DNA of 34,077 bases, taken from NCBI GenBank assembly GCA_002361155.1, contig DERZ01000015.1, positions 754-34,830 on the forward strand, read 5' to 3'. The stretch is from Porphyromonadaceae bacterium UBA3327. GTDB lineage: Bacteria; Bacteroidota; Bacteroidia; Bacteroidales; Muribaculaceae. The notes under the pieces were generated by a model. It was given only the letters and a program-made list of their open reading frames with translations. It made no database searches and was not told the DNA's origin. Positions within the stretch are counted from its first letter, which is position 1, and every line of letters begins with the position of its first letter. Made by a program: the position numbers and the translations under genes. Below are positions 7,925 to 15,817 of this stretch, in pieces.

Positions 7925-8887
7925 TTAGGAATTATGTTTAGACTCCTCGAAGGGATTGACGCCGCCTGCTGCCGCGCCTCCCATCATGGGATTGGCCATA
8001 TTGATGGTCATGGCCGTGATCATCTTCTCGTAGACGGAGTTGAGCTGCTTCATGTAGCGGGCCATTTTCTCGGTTTCCTCGCAGTAGCGCGAGCTTTCGT
8101 TGGCGGCCTTGTCGTACATGTCGCGTATGTCCTTGAGACCGCGGTTGACACGGTCGATGCTCTCAAGCTGCGAGGAGATGCTCTTGAGCTGTATCTCGTA
8201 GATGGTGTTGAGTCCGGCGATGTTCCGGTTCAGGTCCTCCATCTGTCCTACGTAGCCCTGCGAGTTTGCGGAGATGTTTTCCGAGTTGAGGGTGATGGCC
8301 TGATAGGACTGCAGCAGGGTCTGCGTCACCTGGTTGAGGGCCTCGGTGGTCTCGTTGAGCCTTCCCATCTGTTCGGAAATGCCTTGCATCTGTTCCAGAT
8401 AGGTCTTTGTGGCGTCGGCCATCTCCTCGGCGTTGTCGAGCTGTTCCTGGCCAGGAATTACCCCGGGGATGCCGGTGATGAATGTGCCGGCGGAACCTCC
8501 CGGCGTGCCGGCGGTGGCGTTATATTCCGCGAGCGCTCCGGTGTCTTCTCCGGCCGGCGCACCATGGGCGCCGCTGATCACCACGCCTCCTCCTCCGGTG
8601 AAGTCTGGCCGGTCCTCCGGATTCTTCGAGTCGAGCACCGGAAACACATCCTCCCACGCGTATTCCTTGGGAGGACGGTCGAAAGCCGTGAGGATAAACA
8701 TCGCGATCTCAGTGCCCATACCGATGCAGAGCAGAGTGCTTCCTCCGGGAAGGTGCAGAATTTTGAATAGCGCTCCCCAGATCACGATCGCCGCTCCGAT
8801 CGAGTAGGCGAAGTTGAAAAAACGCTGTCCTTTCTCGCCGTGAAGAAAGCGTTCGATGCCGTTGGCGTATTTGCGTATCTTGACCAT
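7925..8887 (-). CDS. gldL: T9SS proton-channel motor protein GldL/PorL
   Basis: GldL and GldM form the proton-motive-force-driven motor of T9SS. Two membrane helices lie near the N-terminus (about 25-45 and 51-70). They contain the polar residues expected of the channel: K42 and H45 in GALFKILHLPG and E60 in GMGTEIAMF. The remainder (71-320) is cytoplasmic: a Gly/Ala/Pro-rich linker, then a long coiled-coil region rich in Glu, Gln and Asn. At 320 residues it is longer than Flavobacterium GldL, largely through the linker. It sits 23 bases downstream of gldK and 8 upstream of gldM. Confidence 0.93.
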   Translation of the reverse strand: MVKIRKYANGIERFLHGEKGQRFFNFAYSIGAAIVIWGALFKILHLPGGSTLLCIGMGTEIAMFILTAFDRPPKEYAWEDVFPVLDSKNPEDRPDFTGGGGVVISGAHGAPAGEDTGALAEYNATAGTPGGSAGTFITGIPGVIPGQEQLDNAEEMADATKTYLEQMQGISEQMGRLNETTEALNQVTQTLLQSYQAITLNSENISANSQGYVGQMEDLNRNIAGLNTIYEIQLKSISSQLESIDRVNRGLKDIRDMYDKAANESSRYCEETEKMARYMKQLNSVYEKMITAMTINMANPMMGGAAAGGVNPFEESKHNS

Positions 8888-8910
8888 TTCGTTATCTTCT
8901 TATCTGCTTG

Positions 8911-10356
8911 TTATTTTCTTTTTTTGGTTCCACGTGCGAAACCTATCTGCGAGCGCACGTTGCGGAATCCGATGTAGGAGCGCTGCTCATTCTGGTATTC
9001 CCACATGCGGAGGTCGGCGCGGATGTTGCGTGCGGCGTCTTTCCAGGATCCTCCGCGCACTATCTTCCGTTTCATCTTGTACGGGTCCTCCTTGGCGGCA
9101 TCGTAGCGGTATTCAGGATTGAGGTCCGAAGTGAGCCGGTCGATGCTCTCTGTGTAGGCTGTGGAGGTCCATTCCGACACGTTTCCCGACATGTCGTAGA
9201 GTCCGAAGTCGTTGGGGCGGAATGTACCTACCGGTGAAGTTATCACATGGCCGTCGCGTACGAAGTCTCCCTCCATCGGCTTGAAGTTGGCATAGAAGCA
9301 TCCCCGTTCGTCCATCGGGAGAGTCTCCTCCCAGGGATAGGCGCTCTCGGAGTTGCCGGCGCGGGCGGCATATTCCCATTCAGCCTCTGTCGGGAGGCGG
9401 TAGGGCTCGATGTAGATACCCTCCTTGCCGAGCGAGCGGCGGAGGAATTCGGTACGCCAGTTGGAGAAGGCGTTGGCCTGCTCCCAGCTTACTCCCACCA
9501 CCGGATAGTTGTTGTAGCCGGCGTGTGCGAAATACATTCTGGTGTAAGGCTCGTTGTAGGCGTTCTCGAAATCGTTGATCCACGCCGTGGTATCCGGGTA
9601 GACGTTCACGATGTAGGTGTTCAGGAAATCGAAGTCTCCGGTAAGGGGACGTGTCACGGTCTCGCGCACTATCAGGCCCTCGTCGTTGAAATAGGCGGTA
9701 TCCTTCGAGATTATCGGAAGTTCGTCGGAGACGGGGAGGTCAGTATTGTATTCTCTTGCTGCGGGATCGATCCGGTTTCTGCGTTTAGCGGCTGCCGTAT
9801 GGTTGTAGATCTCATAGCGGTAGTTCATCTGCGTGGGGTCGAGCTCGCGCTGGCCAGTGATGGGATTGGTGCGGTATACGCTCTCGATGGCGCGCTGTTC
9901 GTCCTCATTGGCGTTTCGCCATGGTATTGGCCTGGACCAGTCGAGATAGGGCTTGATGGGGTTTCCCTCTCTGTCCTCCTCGATCTTGAAGGCCTCGTTG
10001 CCTCCGAATGCCGGGTCGGCGAGACGCTCGCGGATGATCGAGTCGCGCACCCAGAACACGAACTGCTTGTATTTCGAGTTGGTGACTTCAGTCTCGTCCA
10101 TCCAGAAGGAGTCGATGCTGACACCACGCGCGCTTTTACGGATGCCGGCCACGGAGTCATCGGCCGCCGGACCCATGGCTATGGAGCCGCGGTCCACGAG
10201 CACCATGCCGTAGGGGACGGGCTCGGCGAACGATGCTCCGCCCACTCCGGTGACCTCGCCGCCGCTTTTGCCGCCGCGCGCGCCGGCGCAGGAGGAGAGG
10301 ATCCCGACGGTCACCGTAACGGCGCACAGCAGTACCGCCGCCGTCCGGAGCTTCAT
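8911..10356 (-). CDS. gldK: T9SS ring lipoprotein GldK/PorK
   Basis: GldK is the outer-membrane lipoprotein that builds the T9SS ring with GldN. From Met at 10356 there is a standard lipoprotein signal, MKLRTAAVLLC and on to LSSC with lipidated Cys23. The mature part is a formylglycine-generating-enzyme/sulfatase-modifying fold. It begins at YGMVLVDRGSIAMGP and includes SFWMDETEVTNSKYKQFV, then LYDMSGNVSEW and IVRGGSWKD near the C-terminus. The reading frame opens further upstream to 10398, 5 bases after porP. That start would give a long atypical n-region, so 10356 is preferred, but translation from 10398 or 10386 is possible. GldK members are structural, not catalytic. Confidence 0.9.
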   Translation of the reverse strand: MKLRTAAVLLCAVTVTVGILSSCAGARGGKSGGEVTGVGGASFAEPVPYGMVLVDRGSIAMGPAADDSVAGIRKSARGVSIDSFWMDETEVTNSKYKQFVFWVRDSIIRERLADPAFGGNEAFKIEEDREGNPIKPYLDWSRPIPWRNANEDEQRAIESVYRTNPITGQRELDPTQMNYRYEIYNHTAAAKRRNRIDPAAREYNTDLPVSDELPIISKDTAYFNDEGLIVRETVTRPLTGDFDFLNTYIVNVYPDTTAWINDFENAYNEPYTRMYFAHAGYNNYPVVGVSWEQANAFSNWRTEFLRRSLGKEGIYIEPYRLPTEAEWEYAARAGNSESAYPWEETLPMDERGCFYANFKPMEGDFVRDGHVITSPVGTFRPNDFGLYDMSGNVSEWTSTAYTESIDRLTSDLNPEYRYDAAKEDPYKMKRKIVRGGSWKDAARNIRADLRMWEYQNEQRSYIGFRNVRSQIGFARGTKKRK

Positions 10357-10403
10357 GTCTCGGGTATATGTTTTTGCTGATTTCATCATCTGTATCATTG
10401 TCG

Positions 10404-11396
10404 CTACATTATTCGAATGGAACGGTGTTTATTCTTGTTTTTCTCTCCGAAGTTGAGCTTTATCATGTAGCCTGCCACTATCTCGTGGCTCCCCGAAGAG
10501 GCCCTGTTGATGGCAGAGGTCGAGTAATCGTAGGAATAGCCCAGGAAAAAGTTCTTGAATTCGGCCGATATCATGGCGCTCACGGCGTCTTTATATCTGT
10601 AGCCCAATCCGAAAGAGAGGAATTTATTGAATGTGGCCCGCATCGTCACCTCTGCCGAAAAACGGGAGAAATCGGTGCGTACCAGCATTGACGGCTGCAA
10701 TGAGAATAACGAGTTTTTGATTGGAATATTGCCGTCGGCGGTAAAATAGAACTGCCGTGGAAGCGTGGTCTCGTACTGTGCGTTTTCGGTCTCCTGGGCG
10801 GTCTCTTTGGTGAGCTCTACTGTCGGACTGAGGATGTGGAGACACGACACGCCTACGTTGAAATACCGGTGGGAATATGAGATCCCCGCCGAGATGTCGA
10901 ACGCGTTTCCGGCCACATCCTGTGTCGGGATGGCTTCGTCGGCGGGAGAGTGGAAGTCGTCCCCTTCCGGAATATAGACTTCTGAGCCGAGGAATTTCGA
11001 ATTGTAGTATGCCGGCTGGAGACCGACACTCCACACTCCCTTGAGGAAGCGGAACTTATAGCTCACCTGCGCGTTGACAGAGAGGTTCTGGAAGAGTCCG
11101 AGAGACTCTTGTGCCACGTTGACGCCAACGCCCAGACGACTCTTCTTGCCGAGTTTCACCGGCATGTCGGCGGCTCCCATGAAACTACGGGGAGCGTTCT
11201 CGATGCCGATCCACTGCAGACGCGCGCCGCCACGGATGCGGATGAAGTCAACCTGCCCGGTATATGCCGGATTGTAATAGGTTGGCACCGCCCAGTACTG
11301 TGTGAACTGAACATCGCTCTGGGCCCTGGCCCCCGCCCACGTCATCATTGCCGTGAGAAGGGCTACGGTCCGGATCAGGAGGTTGGTTGGCTTCAT
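10404..11396 (-). CDS. porP: T9SS outer-membrane protein PorP/SprF family
   Basis: PorP/SprF proteins are outer-membrane beta-barrels that work with the GldK ring. The family signature FTQYWAVPTYYNPAYTG follows the signal peptide directly. The rest is made of alternating beta strands, and GLGYRYKDAVSAMISAEFKN is typical of the C-terminal half. The start at 11396 gives a compact signal peptide (MKPTNLLIRTVALLTAMM, then ARAQ). A longer frame begins at 11438, where its ATG overlaps the porT stop as ATGA. That overlap suggests coupling, so the true start could be either. It is followed by gldK, as in the porPKLMN operon of Porphyromonas gingivalis. Confidence 0.9.
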   Translation of the reverse strand: MKPTNLLIRTVALLTAMMTWAGARAQSDVQFTQYWAVPTYYNPAYTGQVDFIRIRGGARLQWIGIENAPRSFMGAADMPVKLGKKSRLGVGVNVAQESLGLFQNLSVNAQVSYKFRFLKGVWSVGLQPAYYNSKFLGSEVYIPEGDDFHSPADEAIPTQDVAGNAFDISAGISYSHRYFNVGVSCLHILSPTVELTKETAQETENAQYETTLPRQFYFTADGNIPIKNSLFSLQPSMLVRTDFSRFSAEVTMRATFNKFLSFGLGYRYKDAVSAMISAEFKNFFLGYSYDYSTSAINRASSGSHEIVAGYMIKLNFGEKNKNKHRSIRIM

Positions 11397-11434
11397 CGTG
11401 CGGAATGCTCTGTCGCTGCTATGCGGGGTCAAAA

Positions 11435-12196
11435 TCATTCGAAGTAGAAATTGATTATCACCATGTTGCTTCTCACTTTCGACAGACTCTGCGTGATCTT
11501 GTATGTTTCCGGATCGTCCTCGAGGTCAGGGCGTTTGTGGCGCAGTATGTCGGTGAGCCCGAAGCAGAATTTCACCTCGGGGATAAGTTTGAAGAAGGGG
11601 AGATAGAAATCGCACCCGAGTCCGATGGTGAGGTAGGCGTCGGCGGTGTTGAACTGCAGAAAGCTCGACTGGCGTTTGCTGACGTCGAACACACCCATTC
11701 CGCCGAGTGTCACGTATGGACGGGAGTTGAAATAGCGGTCTCCCGATACCTTGAGGTCGAGCGGGAGCATCACATAGACACTTTTTATGTCTTGTGTGGC
11801 TTTGGTTCCGGAGCGTGCGTCGATGAAATGGACGTTCTTGCTGCCGAACGACATGCCGGGTGAGAATCGCAGGTTGAAATATCGGTGAAGGCGCAGGTCG
11901 GCGAGGACATTGACATTTATGCCCGGGGCCCATGCGGGGACTTCGGCGAACCACTGCTGGCCGTCGGGGGTCTCGTAGCCGTTGTGCGTGAATTTCAGGT
12001 CCTGAAGACTCATTCCTATGGAGAATCCGAGGTGGAGCCGTTTCTGGTCGGCGTACGGGCGGTTGAGTATCTTGTCGCCGGGGCGCGCCATAGCCGGGAA
12101 GGTCGCGCCGAACAGAGCGGCCGCGGCAAGCAGCGCCGCGAGTACGAGCCGGCATCTTCCGCCCTTTCCTGATATGTTCCCCTTGTTCGGTCCCAT
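11435..12196 (-). CDS. porT: T9SS outer-membrane barrel PorT
   Basis: PorT is a T9SS component whose barrel spans the outer membrane and is required for secretion in Porphyromonas gingivalis. This 253-residue protein has a signal peptide (hydrophobic core LVLAALLAAAALFGATFPAMA). After it come strands typical of an eight-strand barrel: LHLGFSIGMSLQDLKF, FNLRFSPGMSFGSKNV, YVTLGGMGVFD. It ends in MVIINFYFE, close to the aromatic C-terminal signature recognised by the barrel assembly machinery. It is the first gene of the operon, unlike the Porphyromonas arrangement where porT is separate from porPKLMN. No consensus promoter was found in the 209 bases upstream on this strand. Confidence 0.85.
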   Translation of the reverse strand: MGPNKGNISGKGGRCRLVLAALLAAAALFGATFPAMARPGDKILNRPYADQKRLHLGFSIGMSLQDLKFTHNGYETPDGQQWFAEVPAWAPGINVNVLADLRLHRYFNLRFSPGMSFGSKNVHFIDARSGTKATQDIKSVYVMLPLDLKVSGDRYFNSRPYVTLGGMGVFDVSKRQSSFLQFNTADAYLTIGLGCDFYLPFFKLIPEVKFCFGLTDILRHKRPDLEDDPETYKITQSLSKVRSNMVIINFYFE

Positions 12197-12306
12197 CTGC
12201 CTTATTTCTCTTTTTTAGTCTTGTATTAAACGCTCGCGCGTCCCTTTTTATTATTCAGTATGCCTGGATGCGTTTGCTTGCCGGAACTATAGAAAATGTT
12301 ATAATA

Positions 12307-12338
12307 TTTGTTATTATCCGAAAAAAATTATATATTTG
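12307..12338 (+). promoter_or_regulatory. Bacteroidetes-type promoter for the 186-residue secreted protein
   Basis: TTTG (12307-12310), 20 bases, then TATATTTG (12331-12338): an exact match to the Bacteroidetes -33/-7 consensus. Transcription would start near 12345 with a leader of about 60 bases before the ATG at 12406. Confidence 0.75.
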
Positions 12339-12405
12339 TGGAAATTATCATTTTGGGATTTTTCAGATGATAAGTGTCAAAAGTCTAACCTTAAAAATGT
12401 AGCAG

Positions 12406-12966
12406 ATGAGAAGATTGGTCATGATTGTAACACTCCTTGTTTCTATGGGAGCGTTTTATGCGATGTCGCAAAGCCTCGAGCCCAAGTGGGCGGGTTCTGT
12501 TTCTCTTATAGTTGTCGATGGGGATTCGATAGCTGTTCCGGCTGAGAAGGCTAATGTTAAAGTAAAGACCGCCAACTCGGTTGGCCGGTTGCTTGTAGGT
12601 ATAGGCAACACAACGAGCAAAGTGGTCGTGGCGGGTCCGTCATCAACAACTCAACTCAAGGCGGACGCCCCTGTGCTCATATTGGTAAAGTGTAAAGACA
12701 ATGAGACTGACCCGATGTCATTCATACAGGTTGTCAAGTTCGATGAGAAAAAGAAAGAGCGTGTCACTGAACTTGCCAACGTGAACTGGGTTGGTAATGT
12801 ATCGGAAGGCAACATGAAACTTATGCCTTATGAGGCGGAATCATACGGAAAGAGTTCATATCTGCTGAAAATGGAGCCGGTGGCGGGAGAATATGGTGTG
12901 CGTATTCTCAATCCGAATGAAAAAGATGAGAAAGTGACAATTTTCCATTGCTTTGGAGTGCGCTGA
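12406..12966 (+). CDS. Secreted protein of unknown function
   Basis: I do not recognise the family of this 186-residue protein. A signal peptide is clear (MRRLVMIVTLLVSMGAFYAM, cleavage near SQS). The mature part looks all-beta: VSLIVVDGDSIAVPAEKANVKVKT, written here only in part, is followed by short alternating strands. The C-terminal YGVRILNPNEKDEKVTIFHCFGVR, also quoted in part, resembles strands of a beta-sandwich. There is a single Cys in the mature C-terminal part and one in the middle (LVKCKDNE). It has its own strong promoter, is divergent from the T9SS operon, and is followed by a hairpin, so it is probably monocistronic. No sorting tail for T9SS is evident. It is probably periplasmic or surface-exposed. 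Confidence 0.75.
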   Translation: MRRLVMIVTLLVSMGAFYAMSQSLEPKWAGSVSLIVVDGDSIAVPAEKANVKVKTANSVGRLLVGIGNTTSKVVVAGPSSTTQLKADAPVLILVKCKDNETDPMSFIQVVKFDEKKKERVTELANVNWVGNVSEGNMKLMPYEAESYGKSSYLLKMEPVAGEYGVRILNPNEKDEKVTIFHCFGVR

Positions 12967-12993
12967 CCGGATTCCGGATAAATCGGATAGCTT

Positions 12994-13022
12994 CCGCCGC
13001 GAGGATAATATCCGCGCGGCGG
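12994..13022 (+). terminator. Terminator after the 186-residue secreted protein
   Basis: CCGCCGCG (12994-13001) pairs with CGCGGCGG (13015-13022). Inside, GGAT pairs with ATCC across a 3-base loop, with one mismatch between the two stems. A short TTT follows. It lies 28 bases after the stop and before dgt. Confidence 0.65.
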
Positions 13023-13083
13023 TTTGGCGTTGAATATGTACCATACACAAATTACGATATGGAATATGGAAAATGAAATCAGG

Positions 13084-14409
13084 ATGATGGAGTGGGGCAG
13101 ACTTATCTGCGACAAGAGGCTCGGTATGGAGGAATATCATGACGAGCGTCATCACACCCGCTCCGATTTCCAGCGCGACTATGACAGGCTGATATTCTCC
13201 TCACCCTTCAGGAGGTTGCAGAACAAGACGCAGGTGTTCCCGCTGCCGGGCAGCGTGTTCGTACATAACCGCCTGACACATAGTCTTGAGGTTTCTTCGG
13301 TGGGACGCTCGCTTGCCAATGAGATCGCCATACGCCTCAGCGGTAAATACACTGACCGCGACATACTCCGCAAGCTTGCGGATATACGTGACATAGTAGC
13401 TGCCGCCTGTCTCTGCCACGACATGGGCAATCCCCCTTTCGGACATGGCGGAGAGAAAACCATTTCCGCCTTCTTCAGCGAGGGAGCCGGACGCAAGTTC
13501 CGCGACATGCTTACGGAACGCCAGTGGGCCGATCTGATCAACTTCGAGGGGAACGCCAATTCATTCCGCCTCCTTACCCACGAGTTCAAGGGACGTCGAC
13601 GCGGCGGAATGGCCATGACCTACAGTACGCTCGCTTCTATCGTGAAGTATCCGTACTCTTCCCTTCACTCAGGAAGCAAAGGAAAGTTCGGATTTTTTGA
13701 GAGCGAAGAGGAAATCTACCGCCGGGTGGCCGCACAGCTTGGCATTCCGGAACTCTCGCCGGGCATTTTCGCGCGACATCCGCTCGTCTACATCATGGAG
13801 GCCGCCGACGATATCTGCTATCAGATAATGGACCTCGAGGATGCCCACAAGCTGAAAATAGTATCGCTCAGTGAAGTGAGCGGACTTCTGCTCGACTTCT
13901 TTCCTGCCGGACGCCGCCCCCGCATAGAGCGTTCGATGGGGCGCCTTGACGATCCGAACGAGAAGATAGGTTATCTCCGCTCGATTGTTATAGGAGAAAT
14001 GGTGGAGAGTTGCGCTGAAGTGTTTTTCGCTGCCGAGGAGTCTGTTTTGCGGGGAGATTGCCGACAGGGGCTCATTGCCGGAATGGACGCGCGTCTGCGC
14101 GACGCATACGCCGCATGCGCCGAGGTGGCGGCCAACCGGATTTATTGCGCGCCGGATGTCGTCAATATCGAACTGGCCGGTAATCATATAATAACCAGTC
14201 TGATGGAGGCGCTTGCCGAGGCGGTGACAAATCCTGACAGAAATTATTCGCGGCTCCTCCTCAACGCGGTGCCGCGTCAGTACGACACCCGCGCCGAGTC
14301 GCTCTACGGTCGTCTCCAGAGCGTGCTCGACCATATCTCGGGCATGACCGACGTATATGCGCTCGACCTTTACCGAAAATTAAACGGACACAGCCTCCCG
14401 GCTGTCTGA
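13084..14409 (+). CDS. dgt: dGTP triphosphohydrolase (HD family)
   Basis: Dgt enzymes hydrolyse dNTPs, typically dGTP, to the nucleoside and tripolyphosphate, trimming nucleotide pools. Family motifs are strong: FQRDYDRLIFSSPFRRLQNK (29-48), then the metal-binding HD signature with H66 in THSLEV and H112-D113 in CHDMGNPPFGHGG. The later EAADDICYQIMDLED supplies the fourth ligand region. The family normally begins close to M-x-W-x-x-L, so the ATG at 13084 (MMEWGRL) is preferred. The frame is open further upstream (ATG at 13066 and 13036), and the TTG at 13024 sits against the preceding terminator. At 441 residues the length is normal. It is followed by the TPM-domain gene after 21 bases. Confidence 0.9.
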   Translation: MMEWGRLICDKRLGMEEYHDERHHTRSDFQRDYDRLIFSSPFRRLQNKTQVFPLPGSVFVHNRLTHSLEVSSVGRSLANEIAIRLSGKYTDRDILRKLADIRDIVAAACLCHDMGNPPFGHGGEKTISAFFSEGAGRKFRDMLTERQWADLINFEGNANSFRLLTHEFKGRRRGGMAMTYSTLASIVKYPYSSLHSGSKGKFGFFESEEEIYRRVAAQLGIPELSPGIFARHPLVYIMEAADDICYQIMDLEDAHKLKIVSLSEVSGLLLDFFPAGRRPRIERSMGRLDDPNEKIGYLRSIVIGEMVESCAEVFFAAEESVLRGDCRQGLIAGMDARLRDAYAACAEVAANRIYCAPDVVNIELAGNHIITSLMEALAEAVTNPDRNYSRLLLNAVPRQYDTRAESLYGRLQSVLDHISGMTDVYALDLYRKLNGHSLPAV

Positions 14410-14430
14410 TACGAATAGACACAAATTGAA

Positions 14431-15717
14431 ATGAAGAAGAGGATATTGATGATGATTATCGCCGCGTTCGTCTGCTGTACGGCCATCGCGGCGCGTCCCG
14501 TCTCTCCCGAAGAGATGCCCAACGTCCAGGTGACTGACCGCAGCCAGTATGTCTCCGATCCTGCAGGCCTTCTCTCCGCGGAAACGAAGTCGATTGTCAA
14601 CAGGCGACTTTCCGACCTGCGGCGAAGCACTACTGCCGAGGTGGTGGTGGCGCTGCCTCCCGACATCGGCGACGAGACTATCCAGCAATGGAGCGAACGT
14701 CTTTTTTCCCTCTGGAAGATAGGCAAAAGCGACAAGGACAATGGCGCGTTGCTGGTGATTGCCCCCGGGCAGAGGCGCGCGTTCATAACCGTTGGCTACG
14801 GCATGGAGGGCGTGCTGACCGACATAGCGTGCACTGAAATCGTACGAAAGACGGTGATTCCCAATATGCGCGGGAACGACATCAATGCCGCCGTGGACCA
14901 GGCTACCGCCCTCATGGCTTCGGCGATTTCCGATCCGGCGGTGGCCGGCGAGCTCCGCAGTGCCGAATCCGACAATGTCGGCGGCCAGGTGAAGGCAATC
15001 GACAGCGACGCTCTCTGGACGCTGTTGTATTTTGTGGTCGGCGTAGCTCTGTTGATCGGTTTCGTGCTTATGATATCCGACATCCGCTCCACGCGCAGAC
15101 TCGACCGTTACGGCAAAGCGCAGTACTGGCGCAAGCGCATTCCACTCTATCTCGCAGTCGCGGTCGTGTCGGCCGGCTCCGGATCGATCTTCCTGCTGAT
15201 CGCCTTCCTTGCCTATCGGCGCAACCGTCTCGGGCGTGTGCGTTGCGACAGCTGCGGCGCTAAGATGAAACGTCTCGGAGAGGAGGAGGACAATCAGCTT
15301 CTTTCCGACTCCCAGGACCTTGAGGAGAGACTCAATACCGTTGACTACGATGTTTGGGAATGTTCTAAATGCGGGTCAGTAAAACGTTTTGCCTACCGGT
15401 CAGGTCAGAAGAAATACACCGAATGCCCCAACTGTCATACAGTGGCCTACGGACTGACGGAAGACAATATACTTGTTCCTCCAACAGTCCGCCAAGACGG
15501 TACCGGCGAACGTGTGTATGAATGTAAATACTGCCGGTACCGCAATTCCAGGCGTTACCGCATCCCGCGCAAGGATGACGGCGCGCTTGCCGCGGCGGTT
15601 ATCGGCGCGGCTATAGGTGCATCGTCCGGTCGCGGCGGAGGTTTAGGCAGTGGCGGCTTCGGCGGCGGTTTCGGAGGAGGATCCACTGGCGGCGGCGGAG
15701 GAGGCGGCAGCTGGTAG
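14431..15717 (+). CDS. TPM-domain membrane protein with zinc ribbons
   Basis: The order of parts is clear. A signal peptide (MKKRILMMIIAAFVCCTAIA) is followed by a TPM domain (about 36-165), recognised by VSDPAGLLS, EVVVALPP, NGALLVIAPGQRRAFITVGYG in part and VIPNMRGND. Two membrane helices follow (about 190-212 and 240-262), then a cytoplasmic part with four CxxC pairs: C272/C275, C311/C314, C332/C335 and C365/C368. The last 40 residues are extremely Gly-rich and end in GGGSW. TPM domains are linked to phosphatase activity in plants and to photosystem or membrane protein maintenance; the role in gut bacteria is unsettled. Four CxxC pairs could bind two zinc ions. It follows dgt by 21 bases and probably shares its transcript. 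Confidence 0.85.
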   Translation: MKKRILMMIIAAFVCCTAIAARPVSPEEMPNVQVTDRSQYVSDPAGLLSAETKSIVNRRLSDLRRSTTAEVVVALPPDIGDETIQQWSERLFSLWKIGKSDKDNGALLVIAPGQRRAFITVGYGMEGVLTDIACTEIVRKTVIPNMRGNDINAAVDQATALMASAISDPAVAGELRSAESDNVGGQVKAIDSDALWTLLYFVVGVALLIGFVLMISDIRSTRRLDRYGKAQYWRKRIPLYLAVAVVSAGSGSIFLLIAFLAYRRNRLGRVRCDSCGAKMKRLGEEEDNQLLSDSQDLEERLNTVDYDVWECSKCGSVKRFAYRSGQKKYTECPNCHTVAYGLTEDNILVPPTVRQDGTGERVYECKYCRYRNSRRYRIPRKDDGALAAAVIGAAIGASSGRGGGLGSGGFGGGFGGGSTGGGGGGGSW

Positions 15718-15782
15718 AGTGCGTTCTGATATTTTTTTTGCAGTGTGTCATAACATTTGCCGCCGAATGAGGTTATAAAGAA

Positions 15783-15815
15783 AACACAGGTAAATGTAAT
15801 AATAACACAGGTAAA
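15783..15815. repeat. 12-bp direct repeat upstream of the DUF3298-like lipoprotein
   Basis: AACACAGGTAAA occurs at 15783-15794 and again at 15804-15815, exactly 21 bases apart (two helical turns) and ending 2 bases before the ATG at 15818. The two copies could be an operator in DNA or a duplicated translation-initiation region, or a chance duplication. Confidence 0.5.
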
Positions 15816-15817
15816 AG

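Noticed and set aside
9247..10380. 377-codon plus-strand open frame opposite gldK
   Set aside because: It is the antisense shadow of a GC-rich, well-recognised T9SS gene; no domain or signal is visible in it.
15600..15714. Gly-codon repeats resembling a tandem repeat array
   Set aside because: Explained by the low-complexity Gly-rich tail of the TPM-domain protein.
15718..15782. T8 tract after the TPM gene as an intrinsic terminator
   Set aside because: No convincing hairpin precedes the T run at 15734-15741.
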